A stretch of 45,585 bases of DNA from contig JAFISE010000209.1 of the NCBI GenBank assembly GCA_022560025.1, positions 1-45,585 on the forward strand, written 5' to 3'. The translations under genes were made by a program, and so were the position numbers. Source of the stretch: Stagonosporopsis chrysanthemi. Its lineage: Eukaryota; Ascomycota; Dothideomycetes; Pleosporales; Didymellaceae. Of the stretch, positions 31,962-42,487 are shown piece by piece (the first letter of the stretch is position 1; every line of letters starts with the position of its first letter). The notes under the pieces are model-generated. The model saw nothing but the letters and a program-made list of their open reading frames with translations. It had not been told where the DNA came from and made no database searches.

Positions 31962-33907
31962 ATGGCGCCCATGATGATTGAGAACGAGAACGATGTCGAG
32001 GTGGGGGAGAGTTTGCCTCCTATGACTGAGCACGTGAGTCAACACTGTACTTTTTACTGCAATTGAGCACTTGCTGAATACGCCAGGCTGTCAGTGTCTC
32101 GTTACCGACTTGGAAAGCCAATATTGGCTATGAAGAAGGCGAGGAATGGGTTGTCAGTAAGATGAAGACTGGGTACCCTAGGTAAGTGGTGGCGAAGATG
32201 GTTGAGTTTCTTCGCTGATGGTCAAAGATTCTTCATCCACAAAGAGATTCAGAGATTCGCAGCAGATATAGTGACCAAGTATGGGAGAGAAGGAGAAGGA
32301 GCCATGCTGTTCCCAACACACTGCACAGCTTCAAGATGTCGGGACTTCATCCTCAGAATTGCAGCGGACCAGGACACCTCGCAAGTGAGGATCATCGATC
32401 TGTTGCCAGCAGCCGAGAAGGCGCGCGCGGAGGAATTGAATGCCATCTCACCCAAGATTTCCGCTGTTCTTTACCCGCTGGAACTGTTCAAGGTTGCAAA
32501 GCAGTTTTGGCAGCATTCAGGAGATGGTGTCTCGAGTAGGCGAGCAGAGTACTGCCACCACCTATTTGACAACGGTGTTCTGGTCGACGCTGCAAAGCTT
32601 AACGAGCAGCCAGCTCGTCTTTGCAAGGGACCTCGACGATACCAGAACAAGAAGACCTCGGTTGATCTCGATGCTCCAGCCGCCCAACAGGACGCCGAAA
32701 CCGTGACGCAGTTCGTCGAGCAACGGTTCGGCCGCAACCTCGACCTCTCCATGACCAAGAACGCCAAAACTGCAATCCGCCGCCGTATCGCTGGCTCGCT
32801 CACCGCAGATGTCGCACTAACAGAGGCGCTTGCCCTGGATGCCGACTCCGAGCGCACCCGCCGGGTCGCTGACTTCTCCGCTGACGACGTCTACCTGTAC
32901 CCAACCGGTATGAGCTCCATCTTCAACACTCATAGGAACCTACTCGAGGCCAAGGGTGAGCACAAGGCCATTGTCTTTGGCTTTCCCTACATCGACACGC
33001 TCAAGATCACAGAAAAATTTGGGCCAGGGTCGCAGTTCTATGGCTACGGCTCCAGCGAAGAGTTGGATGATTTGGAGAAGCGCTTGGAAAGCGGCGAGAA
33101 GTACGTCGCGCTGTTCACAGAGTTTCCTGGCAACCCGTTGCTCAAAAGTCCGGATCTGCAACGCATACGCAAGTTAGCGGACACGTACGATTTCTGCGTT
33201 GTAGTTGACGAGTCGATCGGCAACTTCATTAATGTCAACGTACTGCCGTATGCCGACGTCGTGGTCAGCAGCCTGACCAAGGTGTTCAGCGGCGACAGCA
33301 ACGTCATGGGCGGCGGGCTGGTGCTGAACCCGAAAGCGCAGAACTACGCAATCCTCAAGAAGCGGTGGACAGAAGACTACGAGGACAACCACTGGTGCGA
33401 AGACTCCATCTTTCTCGAGCGCAACAGCCGCGACTTCGTGTCAAGAATCGACCGTATCAACTCCAACGCAGAGGCTATCTGCGATGTGCTGAGTGCGCAC
33501 CCTAGAGTCAAGCAGGTCAACTACCCCAAGACCAGCCCTACACGGTCCAACTACGAGCAATGTCGCAATCCCAAGGGTGGCTATGGCGGCCTGCTGTCCG
33601 CGACTTTCTATACCAGAGCTGAAGCGATTGCGTTTTTCGACCATCTCGATACAGTCAAGGGGCCGAGTCTGGGCACCAACTTCACGTTGAGCAGCCCGTA
33701 TGTGATTCTGGCGCATTATGGCGAGTTGGAATGGGTGAGTGGACTAGTCAGCTGAACGATGATTGTGACGGAGCTAACATTGACTAGGCTGCGAAATGGG
33801 GCGTCGAAACCGATCTTATTCGCTTTAGTGTTGGGCTCGAGGAGACGGGTAAGTTGGTTGACACGTTCAGGAGGGCGCTGGACGCTATGGACAAGGCGCA
33901 GCAGTGA
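31962..33907 (+). CDS. Cystathionine gamma-synthase (fungal, N-terminally extended)
   Basis: A PLP enzyme that joins cysteine and O-acetylhomoserine (or succinyl-homoserine) into cystathionine for methionine synthesis. Four exons: 31962-32033, 32087-32181, 32228-33734 and 33788-33907; 597 residues. Seen: AVSVSLPTWKANIGYEEGEE and MKTGYPRFFIH at the N-terminus, as in the Neurospora met-7 type; YLYPTGMSSIFNTH with the cofactor-site tyrosine region; PGNPLLKSPDLQ; VVVDESIGNF; and SSLTKVFSGDSNVMGG with the PLP lysine. The C-terminal LIRFSVGLEETGKLVDTF is the standard end of the Cys/Met metabolism family. About 190 residues precede the core fold, longer than the bacterial enzyme but normal for fungi. 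It is divergent from the HAUS1-like gene. Confidence 0.93.
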
Positions 33908-36872
33908 TAATCCTCGCAATGAAAACGGATGAACAAAATCTGTCGATTGAGATCGCATTGCCTCATGCGCAGGACAGTGATTCGTGAGTGACGCTAACGT
34001 GGAGATGACATTATAAGCATGCTCCTTCGAAGGCAGGGGATAGATACCTAGGCTATGTCGTGGTTATGGCGAGACTAAACCTCCGGCTGAACATGATACA
34101 GGCACAGTAGGTCTTGACGACAGTTGCCTTGTCAAAATCGGCTCTAAGCGTGATTGATAATTGTTGATGAGGCCTTATCTGGGCGTCGTTGATTGCATTG
34201 CTCAGTATACTCTCATTTGTTTGAGGGCGTTGTGATGGGTTACGCAAGTGGTATTATCGCACGGCATTGGTCTGAATCACCTGGATGAGTGAAGTCAGGA
34301 GTTGGGATTGGCACCTCTGTCCGACTGTCGACGCATCCTTGGTCCCTGTGACAAGCTCGCCCACTGGGAAATGAGGCCTTCCGAGGCTACTTCCATGTTG
34401 TGGCTTTTAAAGTTCTGTGCAAAATACGTTGTCACTTACCTCTGCTGACGATCGGCTCACTTACGCAAGTTAAAGCCTTCGCTGCGTGATGCAATGTGTT
34501 TCCAGGGGTGGCGATGTCGGTTCAGAAAATTGAGTTGGTTAAGGTTTCATGTTCTTACAACGCGTGTTCGTGTCACGGTACCGGAATATTGAAAAAGAGA
34601 TTGGACGGACGAAGATGGGGTCATGAGTAAGCGGCAGTTCAGGGTGTCCTGGATTTGAGTCGTGCATTTTACTGCTACGAGGTTGGCGTGTTGCTGTCCC
34701 CCGGGTTTGCTTTCCGGCTGCGTTTTGACGACGGCGCAAACTCTATTGTGACTGACATTTATGCTTACCAGGGGCTGCGGGAGGACGGTAGCCCGAGCTT
34801 CCCCGCCTTTTTCGCTCGCAGGTGAGAGGGAGTGCGTTAGACCGAAGGTTATGTCTCGATGGCGATTACAATCGTCACGGCGACTTGAGTCAGTCGGACA
34901 AAGCCGCTATTATTGTACTCAATAACAACCAAGAGTGTTTCCGAAATGCTGACAGAAGACCACTTGCCGTGAACCGAGAACAGGGTTGAGAGGCTCATCT
35001 CGAGCCAGCGCTATCCCGCCTGGTGCTCCCTGCCACAACGGCCCGTTTGCGGCTGTCTGCTCGACATTTCGGTCGTGGTAGGCACTGCCCTGGTTCGCAT
35101 TCGACCCTACCCTGCCAATTGCTTTCTCTGTTCGTTATCCGATTCCGGTCGTAGAAATTTGCGAACTATCAGGCCTCCCATTCAGGCCTCGATGCCTAGA
35201 GCAACTGTTCATTGAATCATCTCCGTGGAATTAGGTGCTGCTTCCGACGAGTGCTGCGCCGCTCATTGTTTGAGGGCAATCAGAGTAGCGTGTCCGTTCG
35301 GCAGCAAGAAAAGGCGTCAGGTCGAGACTTGATGTGACTGCGGAGACAATGAATTAATGATGCTGGCCCAATTCGGCCTGTATTGGACAGGTGGATACCT
35401 CAGCCTCCGGTATGAGATCGTGGCTGATGCATTGAAAGCTTCTCCGTACCAGGTTTATCGCGGAATTTGCAGAGATTCGGACGTTCTTGTGGTCTTATTG
35501 TGGATTCTCTGCGATCTTGGGGGCCGACGAGTGACGGCCGTTGCCGGACGGATGGTAAGTTTCGCGAGCTCATCCGTAGGTCTTCCGTCGCGCTCGCGGC
35601 TATACAGCCAATCATGGCAGCGCAGCGCTCGCTTGTGCCTTGTGCCTCAGCTACAGCTTCCTGCGATGCAGTGATGGCTGGGATGGAAACTTTGAATTGA
35701 GTGCGGTTCCTGGCGAGACACGCGCTGGAGACAGCAGGAGTGCCCACGATTGAGTCAGCGGGGGACGATACGAGTGGCAAGCGCACTTCAGCGCAGCACA
35801 ACCGCGGTGCTGGCCGCAAACATTCTCGACGGGCCCTCCTAGCATCGACCGCCAGCCCGAACCTCGAACATCAGCAGTCTCCACAGCGACGTCAAGAGGT
35901 CGAGCGTCCTTGGAGGGGCGGCGGAGATTAGCCGTGTTGGCAGCCCCTCTCTACTCATGCATCCCAAGTCACAATCACCTCACGCATTCCTCTGACGACA
36001 CCGCTGCTGGCACACACGCACAACAGTCGCTTCGCTGTTCGATGTGATTTCCAGAAGCTACTGCGCGGTGCTGGCGGCCCTGCCCGAGACAGAACGAGGC
36101 GTACGGCCCGGATCTGGCAGTTAGCACGTGCTTCGCGGAGCATGTTGTCGCGAGATGTGCGAGGTGGATTGGCCGAGGAGCTGTGCACAGGCACAGGCAC
36201 AGGCAGTATAGCACAACACGCCATTTTGTTTTGGATCTGTAATGAACTGAGAGCCATTCCGCGAGCGGGCCCGGGGCTCAAGTGCCAACGTCCCGCAACG
36301 AGGCTCCTACGGATGGAGATTGGAAGGGCACGCGTCACGCTTCTTCCGAGTCCTAACCTCCACTCCACTGGCCCCATGTCTTCTTTCGTCCTGCACTTCC
36401 CAGGTTTAACGTGCCGATGCCTGACGGGTCCGTTCGACATACCTAGCCAAAGCTGGCGTAGCTGTTCACCCATGCGCGGCAGCCCTTTGCCGCCACCAAC
36501 GCTTGCATGGAAGACGTGCACTTGCCACGACTATCAACAGCCACCTCTGCGGCTTGCCAGCGCCGTAGCCGGGGCAATTTTAGTCGCCGACCGGCATCTC
36601 TATATTTTCTTCACTCTATTGTGCGGAAACATCCGCCTGTGCATTGTGCTGATAGCGTTCGCTATGCACCGATACGCCCGACTCTGTCGTCAACCACAAG
36701 CCACAAGCGCACATTGCTTTCCTTGAAGACAGGGTATCAGCGGTCCAGGCACCCAGAACTCGAGTGACGATTAGGGAAATGGTCGGGGTGCTTCGCCATC
36801 ACCACGCTGGGATCTGAATCCTACAAGGTTCCGACCAGTCCCCAGCCGCAGACCCGGGAAAAGCGCAATTCA
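33908..36872. other. Gene-poor 3 kb stretch
   Basis: No credible gene. ORFs (longest 188 codons, minus, 35955-36521) are Arg/Ser/Pro-rich, overlap on both strands and lack domains. I find no tRNA, terminal repeats or transposase fragments. The size suggests a long regulatory region and leader for the zinc-finger gene downstream. Confidence 0.45.
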
Positions 36873-37446
36873 ATGAACTGCCACTGTTTGGAGTGCGGAT
36901 GTCCCGTGCCCGCAAATATTGGCACTCCCCATGTAGGGGTACAGACTACCTTCAGATATCAGATCCACGGATATTACTCTGCCTCACAACACTCACACAT
37001 CAGCCCGTATAAGCAGATCAAGGCCGCCTACGCCCAGAGAGGACAACGTAAGTTAGCCCCACTAAGCACTTCCGTTACATATGTTGCTATCACCTCACTG
37101 GTGACCAGCCATCCCTCAACCTCAACAACTCAAACCCCTCGCCATCTCACAAGCCTTCAGGAACTGCAGTGAACTAAACTCGTCTTATCGTTCTCCGGAT
37201 ATTCCTCAATCAAGGGGTCACCGTCCGCACTGTGCCACATCTCCGCTTGTGCCCCACCAAAGTTTTGTGGGTTATCAAGACTCAGGACTCCGTCAGCCTC
37301 CCCCGACAGGGCACAGTCCACAAGGCCACGAGACTCTTAAGCGGAGAGACAATCCACTGCCGACTGATCGCCAGGATTCTCAATCCTACAAATTCTCAAC
37401 ACAGCATCCAGTGGCTTCGGGCACACAAAGTACAATAACAGCTTAA
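36873..37446 (+). CDS. Candidate two-exon ORF before the zinc-finger gene (hypothetical)
   Basis: Two open frames join over a consensus intron: exon 36873-37047, intron 37048-37108 (donor GTAAGT, acceptor CCAG), exon 37109-37446; 170 residues. The first half is Cys/His/Tyr-containing (MNCHCLECGCPVP, then GYYSASQHSHISPY). The second half is rich in P, Q, S and H (PIPQPQQLKPLAISQAFRN; SFVGYQDSGLRQPPPTGHSP), similar in composition to the zinc-finger protein that starts 177 bases on. No domain is recognised. It may be a separate small gene, a long upstream ORF in the zinc-finger leader, or missed N-terminal exons of it. I cannot connect the last exon in frame to 37624. Confidence 0.35.
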
Positions 37447-37623
37447 AAGACAGCATCTTTACAGCAATTGGAGGCAACGATACCGCATCCACGCTAAGAA
37501 CATAATCCACGGTGCTAGTGCGACTCCGCTAGTCCTGCATATCATCACCGCATCACCGCATCTGATCTGTCCTGCCTAGCTGTTAGGAAAGATCGCAGAA
37601 TCGAAAGGCATGAGGTATGTGCG

Positions 37624-38531
37624 ATGCAATCCGAGCCTGCAGGTACATTGGCTCACAAGAGCAGCACACTAGGATATCCAATGCCGCATTCTCAGTACGG
37701 TATGAATCATTACGGTGCTCCCCAGTCCTCGTACTCATCAGGCTACCCGCCAGTGAGCCAACATGCCTATTCGGACGCTCGGTCTTCGACCGCCGGGGCT
37801 TATGCATCGTCATATGCGTCAAGTCCGGGACTTCAGCATGGACAACAGGCAAGAAGACAAGAAGAACATCCTGTACTGCCACCATATCAACCTCAGCATC
37901 CATCGTACGGGCGGAGTGCCTACTCTCAACATCAACCCCTGGATTCTGCGCGCCCAAGCTCTAGTACGGGAGCATATTCATACCCTGCGCCTCACAACAA
38001 CCTCCCTAGTCAAAGTTTGGATAACAATCCTTCTGCCTACCCACCGTAAGCACAGCCTGTCTCGGATTGTGGTGAGTGAACGCTGATCAAAGTCACAGAC
38101 CAGCATTATACCCACCAACCACGTACGGAATGAGCGATTATCGCGTATCCCTACCGACAATGTACCCACCATCGTCCACAACGCCCGCTGCTTACCCCTC
38201 CTACGAGCCTCCTCACGGTATTCCGCCGCCTCCAGCTAGTAACGTGCCTGCACTCTCATCGTCCCCAGGTGCTCAGAGCAGTTCTGTGATGCCGCGAGTC
38301 TTGAACTCTCGACCGAAGCCTCAATGCTTCGAACATGGGTGCAACGGGCGGCAATTCTCCACTTTCAGCAACCTTCTACGACACCAGCGCGAGAAGTCAG
38401 GGACTGCAGCTAAGAGCGCATGTCCAAGATGCCATGCAGAATTTACGCGCACAACTGCTATGAAGGGCCACATGCAGCATGACAAGTGTAAAGCTCGTAG
38501 ACCCTCAGAGGCATCTAATCTGTCGCGATGA
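37624..38531 (+). CDS. C2H2 zinc-finger protein, probable transcription factor
   Basis: Two exons, 37624-38045 and 38099-38531; the intron 38046-38098 splits a proline codon; 284 residues. The first 210 residues are low-complexity, rich in S, Y, P, Q and A, like fungal activation regions. Two fingers follow. Finger 1 (CFEHGC at about residue 217, then FSTFSNLLRHQREKSG) lacks the expected second histidine. Finger 2 (CPRCHAEFTRTTAMKGHMQHDKC, about 249-271) is complete. The FTRTTAMKGHM.HDKC pattern is common in Pezizomycotina regulators. A nuclear DNA-binding role is inferred. Upstream is a very long gene-poor region, as often seen for developmental regulators. An ATG 19 codons in is an alternative start. 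Confidence 0.8.
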
Positions 38532-41529
38532 GCCATGACTTGCAGCTCGACTCACATTTTTCGAGCTGTCCTCTTGTGGCAATTGCGGAACAAAAGCGGT
38601 CGACAGATCTGCGGCTTCCGAAAGTTTCGTTACATGGAAGACCCTGCGGAGATCCTGCGTTGCAACCACTTCGAAAACCTTCGGCCTCTTCGTGTCACAC
38701 GAGCCTGACGTCTCGTTTCCAAGGCCCTACCACAACATCAGCCTTGGTGGAGGCCATACCTCTTTACAAACTTGCATAGCATGGCGTTCGAAGTTCAATA
38801 CGGTCTTTCCATTAATAGCAGTATAGCTTATTTGCGGTATCACCACTGCAAGAGAAGCATTTGAGCGGGAGCCATATTCGACGTCAGATTTCGGGCAGGT
38901 TCCAATGATTCGTTGATACCAAATTACATTTCTCACACAAAAGGCAACAGGCGTGGGGGGGGGGGGGAACGCATTGAGGTGAATTGAATACCCAGGGCAT
39001 TTCGGAGCCCCTTGTCAAAAATAGCATTATAGTCAGCAACAGCGACGCGAGCAAATTCTTCACCAACTAATTTTGACGTCATATTGTTTCCAACGACATG
39101 TATCTTATTTCCAGCGGGTTCTCAGGCAGAAGACCAGGACCCTGACACATGGCCGACAAAGTCTTGTCAGTCGTCATACGCTGTTCGTCTGACACCCTTT
39201 ACATCATAATCAAACCACGTTCCAAGGCACCACGGTTGTCTGTCGCTCTTCGCCACATATGGCTGTGCGTCTTGCACGTTCCATGAGATTGACATGCTCG
39301 GTTCGCAGGTTTACCGCCGTCCACACGGTCCGACCTGGCTAGCGGGCCGTCCGCCAACTTGGAAGACTCTGGGACTACTATGTCCAATCTGGACTCTGTC
39401 CTTCTTGCTGTCCTCAATGACACGCGAAATCGAGGACGTTCATTGCACCTCTTGTGAGCTGCGTGCAGACACTACGCTCCTCGGGAATCAGACGCAATGC
39501 CGACCCTACAGCAGGACTGACAGCTGGGCGAACCATGATACCGGGAATTGGGAGCGCTATCGGTTTCCCTGTCATCACCGGGCAGCGGAACAATAGGCTA
39601 ATGCGCGTGCGAGGGACGCCTTGCCTTGATGGAACCTGCCGTTCAGGGACAGGGCTATCAGCCTTCCAACTTTGGCCCTCGTAGATTGGCGCAAATGTGG
39701 GGTCCTGCAGAGTGTGGTGCTCCTGGCTTCGATCACATCCGACTGAGGGTTTACTGTTTCTGGAAGGTAGTCTCGAATATTCGATTTTCTGTGGACGTCG
39801 AGAAAGCCTTCGACAAGCGCGCCAAGACTTGTGTTGCGACTCTATCACACAAGGGCCCACTTCACGACTGCGCACGCAATGTGGACACCAGCCAGTCCGA
39901 TCAAATCCGGTAGCGTTTCCGCGATGATGGTATCAGGCGACAGAAAATCTTAGGACCAGCGTCTGGGCCATGACGCCGCCACTGTAAGTACGACGTCTCG
40001 AGTCTGAGGCCCTGCGTGTAACTATTGTCCGACCCACGGTGCTGGTACAAGTACCTTAGGAAATTATACTATTAGATACCATTCATCTCGTCAGAGTTAT
40101 GGAAGATGCGCAGATGGGCCACATGCTGCTGAGGTGGCGTATTGAGCCATGCTCAACGGTGGAACGATTATGGCGTGAAGGGTATCTTCCTTCCCGCATG
40201 CTGGGCCATATAACGCAGAGGCTTGTGTGTGTCTCTATGGCTGACTTGTGGACCGGATGCTGGCATTTGCATGGGTCCTTACCGCGCCTCAGCGGGGAAC
40301 GGTAGGCGGGAAGGATGGGCTGTCACTTGATCTGAACGACTCCACTGCGAGAAGTGGACCAGTCGCATACCCCTTCACGTGACGATATGACAGGACAGCA
40401 TCGCGAGGCAGTCTTGGAGCGCGCGCAATCTCGCATCCTGGATGAGCTTGCGTCTTGCACGTGGAAGCACATGCCGTGTTACTCACCGGCTTCTGGGATC
40501 GCGGAACAGCGGAATGAGATAAATGCTTGAGCGCCTGTCCACAAATACTCTCGCGAAGTGGTCGCCAATTGTACGAGGCTGCGGCCTGAATACTGGCTTT
40601 GGCCTGGTTGACTCGGTGTCCGGATTTCCTGCCGAGCGCAATCTCGCTACGGGCGGCAGCACGTGTTCAACGCACAGCGACCCAAACCCCTGCTCCGAGC
40701 GAGCAATGACCCGAAGCGTCTTGAGTCGTATGTTCAGCAAATCGGCGACGTATGTAAGGACCCCGCGTACACTGTCGCACAGGCAACAACATGGTTCGGG
40801 ACGCCAAAAGCGAAAGTCGTAGCGACAATCGCGCAGGCAAGATGAGACAGTATCCACACCAAGGCCAGGTCCTCTACACAGTACTATCGACAGCCTAACC
40901 TCGAACCGTGATGCTCGCGCGCGTCGGCTCCGTCGCCCACGATCCCCGAGAGTGGTAGTGTCCTCGCGAGCATGAATTGGGCAGCCACTCCGCGGACAGT
41001 CGCAGCACTGTGCAAAGAGTGGGGTGCATAGCAATGCAAGCGCGTTGGAGACGAACTATGGATGGATGGCGCCTGAGGGAAGCGAAAGGAGCGCACCGCA
41101 CATCAGGAGCCTTTCCCATCCCCTCCCAATCGATCCTACCGCCGCGGTGCTGGACCGACAACTGCTATTGCGCCGTTGTGCCGCAAGGTTATTGCCCGAA
41201 CGAGTCGATCTAGCGCGGTGCAATTCGTTCCACAGCCGCGCTGATATGAGCGTCGAGAACGCAATACAAATGCCTCGTCTCGATACCGCTAGCCTGCGAG
41301 GCGAGCGATATGAGCAACGAGCATGAGCGCAGGGCCTGTGAGCTGCTTTCACATGCCATGCCGTCTGCGCCCTCATCCGCGCCATATCGTAGCTCCCCAA
41401 ACCGCACCGAGTCGGGACTAAACCGGCTAATACAAGACTCCCGTCTATGTACATGTACATGGACATAGGTACATAGCCGCAGCGCGCCTGAAGCCAATCC
41501 CACGTCCATTCCCTGCTCCATTCCAAATG

Positions 41530-41557
41530 GCAGCCTGCAGCCTGCAGCCTGCAGCCC
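41530..41557. repeat. 7-bp tandem repeat (GCAGCCT)
   Basis: Four copies of a GCAGCCT-type heptamer, the last one ending in C. A related heptamer array (GCAGCCG, GCAGCCT) occurs at 20110-20135. Confidence 0.75.
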
Positions 41558-41982
41558 GGGGTCCCCGTCGCGCAAGCGGCATGGCCTGCATACTGCACAC
41601 GCTGCATTGTTGCACGCCCCCCCCCTTCCCACAGCACAGACGTGACGGACTACATACAGTAGGTGGCGTAGCTACAGACCAGCCCACGTGCAGCCTCAGG
41701 TGAGCCGCTCCGCTGCACACTCCATGTAGGAACGCGATGCAAGTGCAGCCGACCGCAACGGCGGCCCCCCAAGTACAGCCGACTGCACGTCACTACTGGC
41801 TCCGGATAAGTTATGCGCTGGCCAACCCGAGACGACGCGGCCCGGCCTGCGTGGCTGGTATGCATGTCAACACCGTTCAGGACGTGGAGCGGGGCGGGCC
41901 TGCGGCTAGGAGCGCCTCTCCGTTGCTGACGCTGTCGGTGGCGGTGTTGATGATGATGCTGTTGCTGTCGGCATGCCGATGG

Positions 41983-42110
41983 GTGGGTGTGCACTGTAAT
42001 GCGTACGTGGGTGGGTGGGATTGTACGGGAGGGCTGGACGGCGTGGGTGTGCACTGTAATGTATACGTGGGTGGGGTGGGATTGTACGGGGGGCTGGACG
42101 GTGTGGGTGT
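41983..42110. repeat. 60-bp tandem repeat, about 2.1 copies
   Basis: The unit starting GTGGGTGTGCACTGTAAT begins at 41983, again at 42043 and again (partial) at 42103, an exact 60-bp period. Copies differ at a few bases and one small indel pair. The plus strand is G/T-rich. It creates overlapping Gly/Val/Cys ORFs that I do not consider genes. Confidence 0.85.
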
Positions 42111-42460
42111 CGAAGGGAGATGTATGTACATGGCGTTGTGTAAGGGGGGCTGCGGCTTGTACCTGTGCTCATGCTTGTGCTTGTGCTTGTGCTCGTCGCT
42201 GCAGCGGGGGAGGGGGGGGAGTGAGTGTGCAAGGTCTTTGGTTGATGTTCGATTCGATTCGAAACTGTATTGTTGAAGCTGCAATTGCCATTGCCAGCCC
42301 AGGGTCAGAATGTCCTCGTCACTACACGGCTACAGTAATTAACGGCCACGGAACTGGAAAATAAAACGACGATTTTTTAAAATCGCGAAATACAGCCCCA
42401 AAGCAGGTCTGTCTACGTCAAACCAGAAATGGTGTCTCGAAGTCGTGAACCACCCAGACC

Positions 42461-42487
42461 TCACTCACTCACTCACTCACTCACTCA
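42461..42487. repeat. TCAC tetranucleotide microsatellite at the GTPase stop codon
   Basis: TCAC is repeated 6.75 times. Its last three bases (42485-42487) are the TGA stop of the minus-strand GTPase gene. On that strand the repeat reads GTGAGTGAG directly after the stop. Confidence 0.85.

Larger units (their letters stand above)
38532..42484. other. 4 kb gene-free stretch between convergent genes, with repeats
   Basis: No gene is supported in 3.95 kb. ORFs occur in all frames but none shows a domain or a splice chain that holds together. The stretch has a G12 run at 38957-38968, a CRE-like TGACGTCA at 39074-39081, a C-run near 41612, and the tandem repeats listed separately from 41.5 kb on. 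Its origin (old insertion, or a subtelomere-like island) is not visible. Confidence 0.45.

Noticed and set aside
34000..36500. Transposon remnant in the gene-poor stretch
   Set aside because: I found no terminal repeats, target-site duplications, transposase or reverse-transcriptase motifs, nor the AT-bias of repeat-induced point mutation.
39414..39875. 153-codon minus-strand ORF
   Set aside because: No domain, no signal, and equally long ORFs overlap it on the other strand.
40663..40845. 60-codon plus-strand ORF with a protein-like sequence (RPKPLLRASNDPKRL, then TPKAKVVATIAQAR)
   Set aside because: It is isolated, cannot be extended by plausible splicing and shows no domain; I keep it only as a note.
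41650..42364. ORFs of 108-179 codons over the tandem repeat
   Set aside because: They follow the 60-bp repeat (a multiple of three keeps frames open) and encode repetitive Cys/Val/Gly or His/Pro/Thr tracts.
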